A DNA stretch of 64,000 nucleotides, taken from an uncultured Lachnospiraceae bacterium (GTDB taxonomy: Bacteria > Bacillota > Clostridia > Lachnospirales > Lachnospiraceae). The position numbers and the translations under genes were made by a program. The number at the start of each line of letters is the position of its first letter. Within the stretch, counting starts at the first letter, position 1. Shown piece after piece: positions 8,378 through 18,500 of the stretch. The DNA lies in assembly GCA_958428365.1 (NCBI GenBank), contig CAUAFT010000003.1, positions 62,001 to 126,000 on the forward strand, written 5' to 3'. The notes below the pieces were generated by a model. The model was given only the letters and a program-made list of their open reading frames with translations. It ran no database searches and was not told the DNA's origin.

Positions 8378-9559
8378 TTAGAAGAAGCTCTTAAAGAAAT
8401 CTACGATAGACTGAAAAAGACTCTTGATCTTGGCTCCCAATCCGCTGTCCGCCAACAATCCCATTTCCTCCAGTCTGTCATACACATCCGACGCCTGTTC
8501 CAATAACTGATCCCAGTCCAGATCCAGTTCGCTGATCTTCTGCAAGACCTCCAGGAGCTGTTTTTTCTGAGATTCAGTCAGAGTAATGTCAAATTCCTTA
8601 CATCCCTTATCAATGGCTTCGTTGATACTTTTCTCATCGTCCAGGCCGTTCTTCACCACTTCCTGTTTCAGATACGCCATCAACTCCTCTGCCTGCGCCG
8701 TGTCGCCGCCCACTGCCTCGGCAAGCTCCCCGGTGATTACAAGCTCGTTCATGGCTGCATCCAGGCTCTCCTCCTTGATCTCCTCCCCGGTCATCTTAGA
8801 ATAGGCTTCCAGGGCGCCGATCAGAGCTGCTGTGCCGGAGATCGGAGTCGGTCCCGCCACAATGATCTGGGCATCCTCCATCCCCGCCGTTGCAAGTGCA
8901 TTTTTATACATGCTCACTGTACAATAGGAGATATTCTTAGTGGAAACCTGGATCCCGCTTCCCTTCTTTCCCTCCATGATCAAAACGGAGGACAAAGCCC
9001 TGGTTCCGATGGTGCTGGCCGGAAGGTAGGCATCCAGATACTGGTGTTCCATATCGTTGGTCACATAGACCACGTCATAATCGGTCAGATCCGAAGCGTC
9101 AATTCCCATCAGCGCCAGTACCTTCGCCTGCTGTTCGGAGGTGAGGTCTGCCCCCAGAGCAAGATAGGGCTTATCATTCTCTTTTACAACCACGTTGTCA
9201 TCGTCCTCATCCACTGTAACCTCTCCCTGAACCGCCGATGTATTTTCTTCTTCCGTATCCTGAGTTACACTTCCCTGAACAGGTTCTGTCTCTTTGCTAT
9301 CCGCTTCCTCACTGTCTGACTCTGTTCCATCGGTGGTTTCCGCTTCCGCAGCCGGCGTACTGGATCCATCCTGAGTCTCCGTCTCTTCCGTCTGCGAATC
9401 TGTATCCTGACTTTCATCAGAAGCCTGTCCTGCCTCCTGCAACGACTGTGTATCCGTACCGCTGCTGTCCGACTCCGTGGCAAAGGCTGTCATAGTCATG
9501 GACAGACAGAGCGTTACCGCCAGTAAGAAGCTGATCGGCTTCTTCCATTTCTTCTTCAT
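8378..9559 (-). CDS. Secreted DUF1002 family protein
   Basis: The 393-residue protein has a signal peptide (KKWKKPISFLLAVTLCLS, cleavage near AFA-TES). A linker rich in Ser, Glu, Asp and Thr follows (about 30-130), then a DUF1002 domain (about 135-393) with GADLTSEQQAKVLALMGI and AGPTPISGTAALIGALEAY, both typical of the family. The function of DUF1002 (YpuA-like) is not known. The acidic linker suggests a protein that is secreted or held at the surface. It is monocistronic. Confidence 0.88.
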   Translation of the reverse strand: MKKKWKKPISFLLAVTLCLSMTMTAFATESDSSGTDTQSLQEAGQASDESQDTDSQTEETETQDGSSTPAAEAETTDGTESDSEEADSKETEPVQGSVTQDTEEENTSAVQGEVTVDEDDDNVVVKENDKPYLALGADLTSEQQAKVLALMGIDASDLTDYDVVYVTNDMEHQYLDAYLPASTIGTRALSSVLIMEGKKGSGIQVSTKNISYCTVSMYKNALATAGMEDAQIIVAGPTPISGTAALIGALEAYSKMTGEEIKEESLDAAMNELVITGELAEAVGGDTAQAEELMAYLKQEVVKNGLDDEKSINEAIDKGCKEFDITLTESQKKQLLEVLQKISELDLDWDQLLEQASDVYDRLEEMGLLADSGLGAKIKSLFQSIVDFFKSFF

Positions 9560-9702
9560 ATTACGACCTCCAATCTAAAAAATATGCTTCATACATTCTG
9601 ACACAGAACCATGGGAAAGTCAAAAATATGAAGCAAAATTAAGGAATTTTTTATAAATCATTGTAACTGTTCAAAGCCAAATCCGAAAATGCAGCACATC
9701 AT

Positions 9703-10887
9703 CTATTTATACTGAAATGCCAGCATGGTGATATCGTCCGCCTGCTCTTCTCCTTCGGAAAATATCTTCAATTCATCCCCAAGATATTCCAGAAGTCTAT
9801 TCACCGAGAGCCTTCCCGCCTTCCCTTTTTTCATCCTTGACAGGAGCTGTTCCTCACCGAAGAACTCTTTTTTTCCGTTCATCGCCTCCGTAACTCCATC
9901 GGTGTAGAGTAAAAAACACTCCCCCGGTTCCACCTGGAATACATCCTCCGCAAATTCCATCCCCTGCATCCCCGCTAAGACAAAGTTTTTCTTCATTTCC
10001 AGATATTCCACCCTGCCGTCAGGATACATGCGGATCGGAGGATTATGCCCCGCATTGGCGCAGACCAACTTTCCCGTACTCAATTCCAGCACCCCTAAAA
10101 ACAGGGTCACAAACATGTCCTCCTCGTTGGTCTCGTTGATCTCATTATTCACATCCTGCAAGACCTTTGCCGGAGAAACGGCATTTTTTGCCTTGGTCTT
10201 GATCAGCGTCTTTGCCGTCACCATGAACAGAGCCGCCGGAACTCCCTTTCCGGAAACATCCGCAATGACAAACGCCACATGATCCTCATCAATCTGGAAG
10301 CAGTCGTAAAAATCTCCTCCCACTACCCTCGCCGGACTCATGGTGGCATAGACGGACAGAACTCCCTCTATGGACATGGAATCAAACTCTTTTGGCAGCA
10401 TTCCGGTCTGGATCCGGGCTGCAACGTCCAGCTCTGCGGCAATTCTGGCATTTTCCGCCCTGGTCGCCAAAAGCTCTTCCGTCCGCTCCTCGATCACCGT
10501 CTCCAAATGCGTCTGATATGCAAAAAGCTCCATTTGCAGATTGATCCTGTGAAACATCACTTCCTGAGAAAACGGCTTGGTGATAAAATCCACCGCCCCA
10601 TACTCAAAGCCTTTCATCTCTGTCGCCGTGTCGTGATCTCCGGTCAGAAAGATCACCGGAATCTTTTTAAACCGCTCATCGCTTTTGATCCTTCTTATTG
10701 TCTCGAATCCGTCCATCTCCGGCATCTCAATATCTAAAAGGATCAGATTCGGTGTGAATTTTTCCAGAAATTCCAGCGCCTGTTTTCCTGATTTCACCAT
10801 ACTCACCTTATAATGATCCTTCAACAGAGACGCCGCCTGCTTCAAACTTGTCAAATTGTCGTCAACCAAAAGTATATGCTGCATCAT
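9703..10887 (-). CDS. Response regulator receiver fused to SpoIIE-type PP2C phosphatase
   Basis: The 394-residue protein has a REC domain (residues 4-120; phosphoacceptor Asp in LILLDIEMPEMDGFE, and the switch Lys in DFITKPFS). A short coiled-coil linker follows (about 125-165), then a SpoIIE/RsbU-like PP2C domain (about 170-392; GGDFYDCF, VADVSGKGVPAALFM, LLYTDGVTEAMN and QADDITML contribute metal ligands). It probably dephosphorylates an anti-sigma-factor antagonist when its REC domain is phosphorylated, but no such partner is adjacent. Confidence 0.92.
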   Translation of the reverse strand: MMQHILLVDDNLTSLKQAASLLKDHYKVSMVKSGKQALEFLEKFTPNLILLDIEMPEMDGFETIRRIKSDERFKKIPVIFLTGDHDTATEMKGFEYGAVDFITKPFSQEVMFHRINLQMELFAYQTHLETVIEERTEELLATRAENARIAAELDVAARIQTGMLPKEFDSMSIEGVLSVYATMSPARVVGGDFYDCFQIDEDHVAFVIADVSGKGVPAALFMVTAKTLIKTKAKNAVSPAKVLQDVNNEINETNEEDMFVTLFLGVLELSTGKLVCANAGHNPPIRMYPDGRVEYLEMKKNFVLAGMQGMEFAEDVFQVEPGECFLLYTDGVTEAMNGKKEFFGEEQLLSRMKKGKAGRLSVNRLLEYLGDELKIFSEGEEQADDITMLAFQYK

Positions 10888-10960
10888 TTTCTTCCCCCAA
10901 ATATGATCTTATGCCTATGTAGGTAATTTTACAATTTTTCCTCCCGTCATGCAACTTTTT

Positions 10961-12706
10961 CTAACAATAATGCGTTACGACCACTTCTATTTCTTCCCGC
11001 CCCTGATAGGTGTTGATCTGGGGATAATATACAAGGGATATCCCCTCTTTCCTCTGATCTAAAAAATGCGAAAATTCCTGTACGTCCCCAAAATACACGC
11101 CTCCAAACCGCTGTCCCGATCCGGTCTCAAGCCTCAGCTTTAAGACATTTTGATTTTTTCCCACAATTCGGGAGGAAAGCACCCGGATATTTCTATCGGC
11201 AAAGACCGGTTTCTCATTTCCCTTGCCAAAGGGTTCCAAAAGCTCCAGTTGACGGATCAGCTCCGTATTCAGATAGTCCAGGGGCATTGGAACGTCTATT
11301 TTTATCTTCGGAATTAAGTCCTCTGTCTGCAAATGCGTTTTCTCATTGAGACGCGCCCGGAAGGCTTCCACATTTTCCGCCCTCATGCTGCAGCCTGCCG
11401 CCATGGGATGACCCCCGAATTTTTCCAAAAGATCGCTGCATTGACAAAGCTCCTCATACATGGAATAGGCTTCAATGGATCTGCCGGATCCCTTCACGCC
11501 GTCCTTGGCATTTGTCAGGATATAGACCGGTCTGTGGTATCTTTCCCGGATCCTTCCTGCAATAATTCCTGCAATACTCTCATGACAGTCCGGAAGATAG
11601 GAAACCAGGACCCGATCCTCCTGCATTCCATTTTTTTCGATATCCTCTATGGCGTCGCAGATTCCCTGCTCCGTCAGTTCTTTTCTCTCCTCGTTGAGTC
11701 CGGCAAGCTCTTCTGCAAGTTTTCCTGCATAAATTTCATCCTTCGTCTTTAACAGCAGCAGAGCCTTTCTCGCCGTGTCCAGACGCCCGCTGGCATTCAG
11801 GCAGGGACCCAGCACAAAGCCGATATGGTAGGCGCGGATACTTCCCGGTTCCAGATTCTTTGTCCGTATCAGGGCGCGCATTCCCACGCTGTTTGTCCTA
11901 TTCAGACGGCGCAGCCCCTCCTTAACTAAGATCCGGTTTTCATGCCGCAGATCCATCACGTCTCCCACGGTGGCAAAGGCTGCATTTTCAATAAATTCAT
12001 CGGTCTTATTCACGTCCCATCCCATGGTCTCATAGAGCACCCGCATCAGATGCCATGCCACCACGGCTCCGCAGATCTCCTTGCAGGGATAGCGGCAGTC
12101 TCTCTGCTTGGGATTCACCACTGCGTCCACCTCCGGCAGCAATTCGATCCGCCTGCCCTCTTCCTCCCGGAAAGGTATCTCGTGATGATCCGTCACAATG
12201 ACCGTCAGTCCTGCCTGCTTTGCTTTTTCCAGCACAGGGGCAGCCGCGATCCCGTTGTCACAGGTGAGGATCGTATCCGCCCCCTCTTCCATCGCCAGCT
12301 CCACCAGACGCTCATTGACTCCGTAACCATCCCGGATCCGGTCTGGGATCACCGCCTCCACGATTCCTCCCAGCCTCTCGATTCCCTCCCAGAGAATGTA
12401 GGTGGACTGAACGCCGTCGATATCGTAATCCCCGATAATGCGTATTTTTTTCTTATTTCTGATCTTGTCCGCTAAAAGCTGCGCCGCTTTTTCGACGTCT
12501 TTTAAAAGCCTTGAATCCGGCAGATCCTCTATCTTTCCATGAAGATAGCTCTCCACCTCTTCTTCTGTGACGATATCCCGGTTGCGGATGATCCGGGCGA
12601 TGACCTGGTCGATCTGAAACCGTTTTGCCATGCCCTGAAAGTCTGCCCGCTTCGCCGCCACCACCCATTTTTCCGTCTGCTTCATCTTCGTTCTCTCTCC
12701 ACTCAT
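10961..12706 (-). CDS. recJ: Single-stranded-DNA-specific exonuclease RecJ
   Basis: The 581-residue protein has the DHH motifs IIGDYDIDGVQST (about residue 90) and VTDHHEIPF (about residue 170), and the DHHA1 glycine motif in KFGGHPMAAGCSM (about residue 440). It degrades single-stranded DNA 5' to 3' in recombination and mismatch repair. The first ATG (12706) overlaps the truA stop by 4 bp. An internal ATG at 12685 (MKQTEK) is an alternative start. Confidence 0.93.
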   Translation of the reverse strand: MSGERTKMKQTEKWVVAAKRADFQGMAKRFQIDQVIARIIRNRDIVTEEEVESYLHGKIEDLPDSRLLKDVEKAAQLLADKIRNKKKIRIIGDYDIDGVQSTYILWEGIERLGGIVEAVIPDRIRDGYGVNERLVELAMEEGADTILTCDNGIAAAPVLEKAKQAGLTVIVTDHHEIPFREEEGRRIELLPEVDAVVNPKQRDCRYPCKEICGAVVAWHLMRVLYETMGWDVNKTDEFIENAAFATVGDVMDLRHENRILVKEGLRRLNRTNSVGMRALIRTKNLEPGSIRAYHIGFVLGPCLNASGRLDTARKALLLLKTKDEIYAGKLAEELAGLNEERKELTEQGICDAIEDIEKNGMQEDRVLVSYLPDCHESIAGIIAGRIRERYHRPVYILTNAKDGVKGSGRSIEAYSMYEELCQCSDLLEKFGGHPMAAGCSMRAENVEAFRARLNEKTHLQTEDLIPKIKIDVPMPLDYLNTELIRQLELLEPFGKGNEKPVFADRNIRVLSSRIVGKNQNVLKLRLETGSGQRFGGVYFGDVQEFSHFLDQRKEGISLVYYPQINTYQGREEIEVVVTHYC

Positions 12707-13446
12707 TCCTTGTATACCACTTCGATCAGAGTCAGCCCCTTCGCCGGCATCAGAACGCCTGCCTGCTGTCTGTCCCCGCTGGCTAAGATCTCTTCCATCT
12801 CCTCAGGCTTTCGCTTTTTAAGCCCCACTTCCACCAGTGTCCCGGTGAGGATCCTGACCATGTTCTGCAAAAATCCGCTTCCCGTAAAACGAAGTCTTAT
12901 TTCCCGTTCTGTCTCCGTAATGTCGATCTGAAAAAGAGTGCGCACCGTGGATTTTTTCATCCTCCGGTTTCCGCAAAACGCCTTGAAGTCGTGGGTTCCT
13001 TCCAGATACTGTGCCGCCTGTCTCATGGCGCTTACATCCAATGTTTCTTCTATCGGCGTCACATAACGCCGTTCAAAGACGTCCGGCTTGCCGTCTTTGC
13101 AGATCCGGTATTCATAAGTCTTGGATCTGGCGTTGAGACGGGAGTGGAAACGCTCGTCCACCCGCTCCACCTTAAGCACCGCAATATCCTCCGGCAGGTA
13201 TTCATTCAAATACGCTTTGATTTCCTCCACATCTCCTAACGCCTTCATGTGAAAATGCGCCACCTGCGCCCTGGCATGTACTCCCGCGTCCGTCCTGCCG
13301 GAACCCTGAAGATCGATCTTCTCCCCGCTCATGCGCTCTAAGACTCTTTGCAGTTTTCCCTGGATGGTGGCGTCGGTGGTCTTTTGCTCCTGCCAGCCCT
13401 TATATCTGGTTCCCTCATACTGTATGGTCAGCTTGTAATTTGGCAT
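12703..13446 (-). CDS. truA: tRNA pseudouridine(38-40) synthase TruA
   Basis: The 247-residue protein begins MPNYKLTIQYEGTRYKGWQ. It carries the catalytic Asp in GSGRTDAGVHA (about residue 53) and ends ...PAKGLTLIEVVY, as usual for TruA. It modifies U38-U40 of tRNA anticodon stems. It is upstream of and translationally coupled to recJ by a 4-bp overlap. AGGAGG precedes the start. Confidence 0.95.
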   Translation of the reverse strand: MPNYKLTIQYEGTRYKGWQEQKTTDATIQGKLQRVLERMSGEKIDLQGSGRTDAGVHARAQVAHFHMKALGDVEEIKAYLNEYLPEDIAVLKVERVDERFHSRLNARSKTYEYRICKDGKPDVFERRYVTPIEETLDVSAMRQAAQYLEGTHDFKAFCGNRRMKKSTVRTLFQIDITETEREIRLRFTGSGFLQNMVRILTGTLVEVGLKKRKPEEMEEILASGDRQQAGVLMPAKGLTLIEVVYKE

Positions 13447-13533
13447 AGTTCCTCCTGTATTGAAGCTCTGCTTCTAAAACAAAAATGTGTCTTCCCTGCT
13501 TCTGTACCTATATTGTGTCATAGATTGCGTCAT

Positions 13534-13571
13534 AGAAAAAGGGCGGCTTGCCGCCCCTTTTTTCCGATGCT
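13534..13571. terminator. Bidirectional terminator left of the split sleC gene
   Basis: The core is GGGCGGC-TT-GCCGCCC flanked by A and T runs (AAAAAGGGCGGC... CCGCCCCTTTTTT). It ends leftward transcription from the sleC 3' part, and of prophage late genes if they read through, before truA. Confidence 0.9.
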
Positions 13572-13650
13572 ATTTATTTTAGCACAGTTTTGGGTTCTTT
13601 GAAAGATTGCGATGATACAACCGCATTTTTCTGATCTTTCCGGTTGATTT

Positions 13651-14042
13651 TTACTGATACAGCTCTGCAATTCTGGTAACCGCCACATAGATTGCGGAAA
13701 TCTTATACCAGGTCGGATAGTCTACCACTCCAGTTGCCGGCATGTCGAAAACGGACTGGAATTTCTGGACGCTCGCCTTGGTGGCGGGACCGAAGATGCC
13801 GTCCACCGTCACGGTAGGGATTGCCGGGTAATTCTGGGCAATGGCGTTTAACTGCTGCTGGATCACCCTGACGTCGTTACCTCTGGAACCGACCTGTAAG
13901 TCCACCCTTGGCCAGGATGCCGGGATACCAGAGACCTGCTCGGAGGTGTTGATGAAGATACTGTTGCCGTAGTAGTAGCGCAGGATCTCGATGGCGCTGT
14001 AGCCCTGATCGCCCAGGTACTTGGACCCCCATTGTGTCATCC
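13651..14042 (-). pseudogene. sleC: sleC-like spore cortex-lytic enzyme, C-terminal part separated by prophage
   Basis: From the att core, the frame reads MTQWGSKYLGDQGYSAIEIL and continues to a PG_binding_1 domain (VDLQVGSRGNDVRVIQQQLN ... VDGIFGPATKASVQKFQ). This is the missing end of the protein at 55768-56655. The upstream frame to 14124 is phage DNA and gives no plausible start (the ATG at 14040 has no spaced ribosome site), so this part is probably untranslated in the lysogen. Joined at the core, the two pieces give a 423-residue SleC-type protein. Confidence 0.88.
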
Positions 14043-14068
14043 TTTTATCGTTTGAGTGTAAACCAAGG
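14012..14068. other. attL, left prophage junction
   Basis: Host sequence (ending ...GGACCCCCATTGT) meets phage sequence (CCTTTTATCG...TTTGAGTGTAAACCAAGG, 14041-14068) at the 7-bp core GTCATCC (14036-14042). The same core is at 55769-55775. The phage arm here is nearly the inverse of the phage arm at attR (55741-55769). Confidence 0.88.
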
Positions 14069-14069
14069 A

Positions 14070-14091
14070 GAGCCGGGATCTCTCCCGGCTC
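14070..14091 (-). terminator. Stem-loop after the lysin gene
   Basis: GAGCCGGGA (14070-14078), loop TCTC and TCCCGGCTC (14083-14091) form a perfect 9-bp stem just past the lysozyme stop. The U-tract on the minus strand is poor (TCCTTGGTTT). Confidence 0.6.
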
Positions 14092-14095
14092 TGTC

Positions 14096-14926
14096 CTACT
14101 GAATCTTGATCTTCTGTCCCACATAGATCTTATTCACGTCTTTGATTCCGTTGACGCTCTGCAGCCTGGCCACAGTGGTTCCATACTTCTTGGCGATCTT
14201 GCTCAGGGTATCGCCGGACTTCACCGTATACACGGATCCACCGGAGGGCTGCTTCACTGTCCCGGTCCCGCGGATGTCCCCATCATTGACCCAGCAGGTG
14301 CCGCCGCCGATAAGGTACGGATTCCTTGCACCCTCTTTAATCTTTGTGATTGTACCTGTTTTCCACGGGTTCACGTCAATGGCTTTGGAGACCGGATCCG
14401 TGGACGCTTTGTAGCAGGAGCTGTAGGTGACGGTCTCTCCTACGCTGTGGGCATAAGAAGCCTGGGCTGCTTCCGCCGCCTGGAGAGTTGTCTGTCCAGA
14501 TGCCGGGGTGTTGAATAAAGCCTGTTCCTCAGCGCGTCTTTTTACAAGTCCGTTTAATGTCTTACCGCCGGATTTGCAGTATGCCGGAATCTTCTCCGCT
14601 ATCTGTGCGATGGTCCTTGTACCGTTTGCGGTAAGCTGATTGATGGAACCCAGGTTATAGGCAAAGGATACCAGGGCATCAAACTGGTTCTGGTTCCAAT
14701 GGTATGTAGGATCGAAGCTGTTCACGTTTTTCTCTGCCTGTGCTACGTCCTGCTTTAAGTACGCTTCTGCCTGCGCCTGGGTAATGGTCATCCCTGCGGT
14801 GACGTCGGCGCCGTAATGGCCGTAGCCGATGGTGTAGTACTTTTCAGTCGGCACACACTTATAAGCCGTGAGTCTCAGTCCTTCGTATTTCTCGATTAAT
14901 TTTAATCCTGTCTGTGAAATCTTCAT
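14096..14926 (-). CDS. Phage endolysin: GH24 lysozyme with C-terminal LysM
   Basis: The 276-residue protein has a GH24 lysozyme domain (about 1-145) with catalytic Glu in IEKYEGLRLTAY and the GYGHYG motif. A linker of about 80 residues follows (TYSSCYKAST to NDGDIRGTG), then a LysM cell-wall-binding domain (YTVKSGDTLSKIAKKYGTT, about 232-275). It cleaves peptidoglycan at lysis. It is last in the late operon, 1 bp after the holin gene, and there is no signal peptide, as expected for holin-dependent release. Confidence 0.92.
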   Translation of the reverse strand: MKISQTGLKLIEKYEGLRLTAYKCVPTEKYYTIGYGHYGADVTAGMTITQAQAEAYLKQDVAQAEKNVNSFDPTYHWNQNQFDALVSFAYNLGSINQLTANGTRTIAQIAEKIPAYCKSGGKTLNGLVKRRAEEQALFNTPASGQTTLQAAEAAQASYAHSVGETVTYSSCYKASTDPVSKAIDVNPWKTGTITKIKEGARNPYLIGGGTCWVNDGDIRGTGTVKQPSGGSVYTVKSGDTLSKIAKKYGTTVARLQSVNGIKDVNKIYVGQKIKIQ

Positions 14927-14927
14927 A

Positions 14928-15173
14928 TTATTTCTCCTCGCTTTCTTCTGATCCTGTGTTTGCTTCCGCTTCTGTAGTTACTTCCGGCAGTCCTACGGCT
15001 GCCGATGTCAGCAGGGATGCTATTCCCGCAAGTGCCGCAGTCCCCAGAACAGTCAGCCAGTCCACCTGCTGGATCGTAGCTGCCGCCGGCAATAATGCCG
15101 CTGCTGTCTGTGCCGCAGTTTTTCCTGCCCGGATCCCTGCTGCTTTTAACCATTCCTTTGTTTTTTTGCTCAT
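14928..15173 (-). CDS. Phage holin, r1t-like
   Basis: The 81-residue protein has a basic N-terminus (MSKKTKEWLKAAGIRAGK), two hydrophobic stretches (AAQTAAALLPAAATI and LTVLGTAALAGIASLLTSAAV) and an acidic tail. This fits r1t-type holins, which form membrane lesions to release the endolysin. It sits between XhlA and endolysin genes. Confidence 0.8.
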   Translation of the reverse strand: MSKKTKEWLKAAGIRAGKTAAQTAAALLPAAATIQQVDWLTVLGTAALAGIASLLTSAAVGLPEVTTEAEANTGSEESEEK

Positions 15174-15187
15174 TTTGTTTCCTCCTT

Positions 15188-15523
15188 TTAGATAAATTGT
15201 GAAATCAAAACTATCAGCCCGGTCGCCAGTGCCCCGGCAACGGTGCTGATGATCGCCGTTACCGCAGTCCGCTTGTAGGTATTGAGATTGTCCGCGGGAG
15301 CGCGCTCCATCTCATCGATCCGACCGTCCATCTGCTCGACTCTGCCATCAAGGGAGCTGACTGTCTCATTGATGTGTTTTACCTCCTCCACCAGCTGGAC
15401 CATTGTGTTGGCCATCGTGTGTATCTCATTCACGATCGGTTCCAGCTTGTCCAGCCGGTGTGTGTTGGATTTGGAGCGCTCCTCTGTTTTGGTCAGCCTT
15501 TCGATGATTTCTTTTTCTTCCAT
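15188..15523 (-). CDS. xhlA: Haemolysin XhlA-like membrane protein
   Basis: The 111-residue protein has a long coiled coil (about 1-80: MEEKEIIERLTKTEERS ... DGRVEQMDGRIDEMER) followed by one C-terminal membrane segment (AVTAIISTVAGALATGLIVLI). XhlA proteins act with the holin in host lysis. It lies directly upstream of the holin gene. Confidence 0.8.
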   Translation of the reverse strand: MEEKEIIERLTKTEERSKSNTHRLDKLEPIVNEIHTMANTMVQLVEEVKHINETVSSLDGRVEQMDGRIDEMERAPADNLNTYKRTAVTAIISTVAGALATGLIVLISQFI

Positions 15524-15559
15524 GTGTTCACCTTCTTTCTGTATTAGAAAAGCGGCAGC

Positions 15560-18500
15560 CTATGCCACCGCTTCTAATTGACTAATTCTTAATTTTGCCT
15601 GTTCTAATTCAAATCGCATATTATACAGTTGATTTTGTAAAGCTCTTATCATCTCTTCCTGTGCGTCTACTCTTAATATGGTACTTTGCTGTACCGCTGT
15701 AATGAGTGGGATAAATTCTTCATAGCACAGAGAATAAAAACCTTCTTCCGTAGATAAACCCGCAAAATCTGCTTTCGTCAGCTCTGCTTCCAATAAAGCC
15801 TCTTCTACCTCCTGCGCAATGAATCCGAGGTGGTATTTCCCATTCATCTCATCATTCAGTCTGTATCTGCTGGGTTTTAGTCTATGAAAAAACTGCTGAT
15901 ATCGACCGGTGCCGTCCAGATATTCTATACTGTTCTTAATCCCTATATCAGAGGACACACTGACGGCCTTTGTCGTGTAAATCTGTCCCCAGCGGCAACT
16001 GCCGGATCCAAGGGTCGCTGCTCCGGCATAATCACCATGCGGTCTAAAGGCACTTGACCACAACCCGATTTTTACAGTATCATTTGCCAAACCCATATCT
16101 CCAGAATCGTTCTTTAAATAATTGCTGGCAAGCGTCAGTCCTCCCAGGTAGGCAGATCCATCTGAATTTAGTCCGTAACCGGTACTTCCAAGCCGTACAA
16201 GTTGTAAGCGTGCCCCACCGGAACTGTTGATATAGTATGACGTGCTTCCAAAATAACAGTTGGCGGATAATAAAAGATGCTTGCTATTATAATTTCTAAT
16301 GTAGGTGGAATCCGTCATGTACCATCCACCGCCATAAGTTTGGCTGTACCATCCGGTTGCCCCATAAGTTCGCAGCCAATTTGAAGCATACACCGCTCCG
16401 GTAGCACTGATGTTTCCAACCACGGAGGCTCCGTTTAATATCGTCGCCCCTGTATCTATGGTTACAGGTACAGAGGCACCACCATTTATATGTATGGCTT
16501 GCACGTCTTCCCCCGGTTCATCAATATAAAGCACGTCTACCATTTTACTGTGAGCGGAATCATACATCGTAATCTTTTTATCAACATTCAGTACAGTTGC
16601 ATTGATTGTTCCTTTGATTTCCGCGCCAAAACATGTTAATTTTCCACCTTCAATATGTGTATATGCCGATGCTGATCCATACTGCCTGATTGCATCTGTT
16701 CCAATATAAACTCCAGTAACTGTCGATGTCTTCGATACTGTTCCGTTATACAGCGCAGTTGCTCCGATTGTGAATCCTCCAATTTCACCGGATGATGCTG
16801 TTATTTTTCCTGTTATGTCTGCGTTCGAAGCCATCAAATCTCCCATGCGTGTCACTTTAAATCTATTTCCACAGCTCATTCCATCTAGTCCTAAATATAC
16901 ACTGTCCGAGACTCCGGCTAATGTCAAAGTGTTGTTTGCTATATAAGTATCCCCTATCGTAAATCCCCCGATTGTTGCACCCATAGCTTTTAAATCGTCC
17001 ACAAAAATATTCTTAGCCGTAATCCTATTGGCTCCGATAAATCCTGTGGATACAAGATCTGACACGTTTATTTCTGTTGACGTAATACTTCCTGCCACTA
17101 TCTTATCCGCCGTGATGGTCCTATCTGTAAGCAAGTACGCATCCAACGTGTCTACCTGTGTTGAGACCAATCCGCCCGAATTATTTAAGGCGTAGACCAG
17201 ACTTTTATCATCTCCGCGGAGAATCAGCCGATCCACGGATAAAGTCCCGGCAGTTATGTCATCCGCATAGAGATTGATCCCTGTCAATGTCTTTGTTGCC
17301 ACCACTTCGCCGGATACGATCCGGTCGGCGATAATTCCCTGGTCCACCATAAGATTGTCAAGGAATCCTTGGCGGATACTCGCTGTATTTACATTTGCCA
17401 TATCAATTTGAGCGTAATTGGCTTCCAGGTAAGCAGTATTCACTTCGGTTGATGCGATTTTATCAATACGGGCTTCCAATGCGGCAATATTATCCGCTTC
17501 CACTACTGTGAATTTTGCATAATCTCCATATGCATTTGTGGTATGTAGCTCTGTGATGTAACTCAAAGCGGAATCTTCACGCCCGGTAATGTTCAGGTTG
17601 GTCACGTCAGCCTGCGTCAGTATTCCGTTTCCTATGACTGCATAAGGAGTTCCAAATTCAGAACGTACATATAAAAAATTAACTTTCAAGTCATTGATAT
17701 CTTCTGCTATGTACCTTTCCAAACCAATAATCTGTGTCACATCAATCGAATCCACAGAAGAACCTTTGACAGTCCCGTTATCGGTGGTAATATTTCCGAT
17801 ACACTCAGCAGCCGCGAAAAGTTTTTTCTGCATCTCCTCAAAAGAAAGAACTGTATTGGAGATGTCACAGGTATTCTTCTCTGGGTTATTCAGATACTCT
17901 ACTGTGTTCGTGATCCTCTGCTTCTCGTGAATGCCTGCTTCGCTATCCATGATGGTTACTGTATCTCCTACTGAATAGGATAAGATTTCATATTCCGGCT
18001 TCATCCTTGCCAAATCGGCAATCTTAGCCTGGAATGTCTTTTTAGGCTTTGAAATCTCATTCAATTTATACTCCGCGTCCGCTTTTAAGGCCTCTGGGTC
18101 CGTGTAATTTGTATCTTCCCAGATGATCGTCTTTACCTTATTGGAATACTGATAGTTCTCAAGATATCTTTTTCCATTATTGACTCCAGTAATCTCAAGA
18201 CCATCGGCGCCGATCGGAATGATTCTGGTTGCATAGTCGTAAGTATCCCCTGAATCAGAAACCTCTTTCAAATTGACTCCCGATGCAAAATATACGCCTT
18301 TATCTTTTCCAACCCTCTCCTTCAAGTAGACAACTTTTGAGAAAGTGTCATATTCCACTTCACAGGTGAATGCTTCTAATATTTTTTCCATTACCTGGTA
18401 TGCATTAACCCTCTTAAGACTGATACTCCGCAGCCTGTCTCCCGGAACGGTGGATACACAAGTCCATCCTGTGCCTGTCAGGGCATAGTCTGCCGCATAC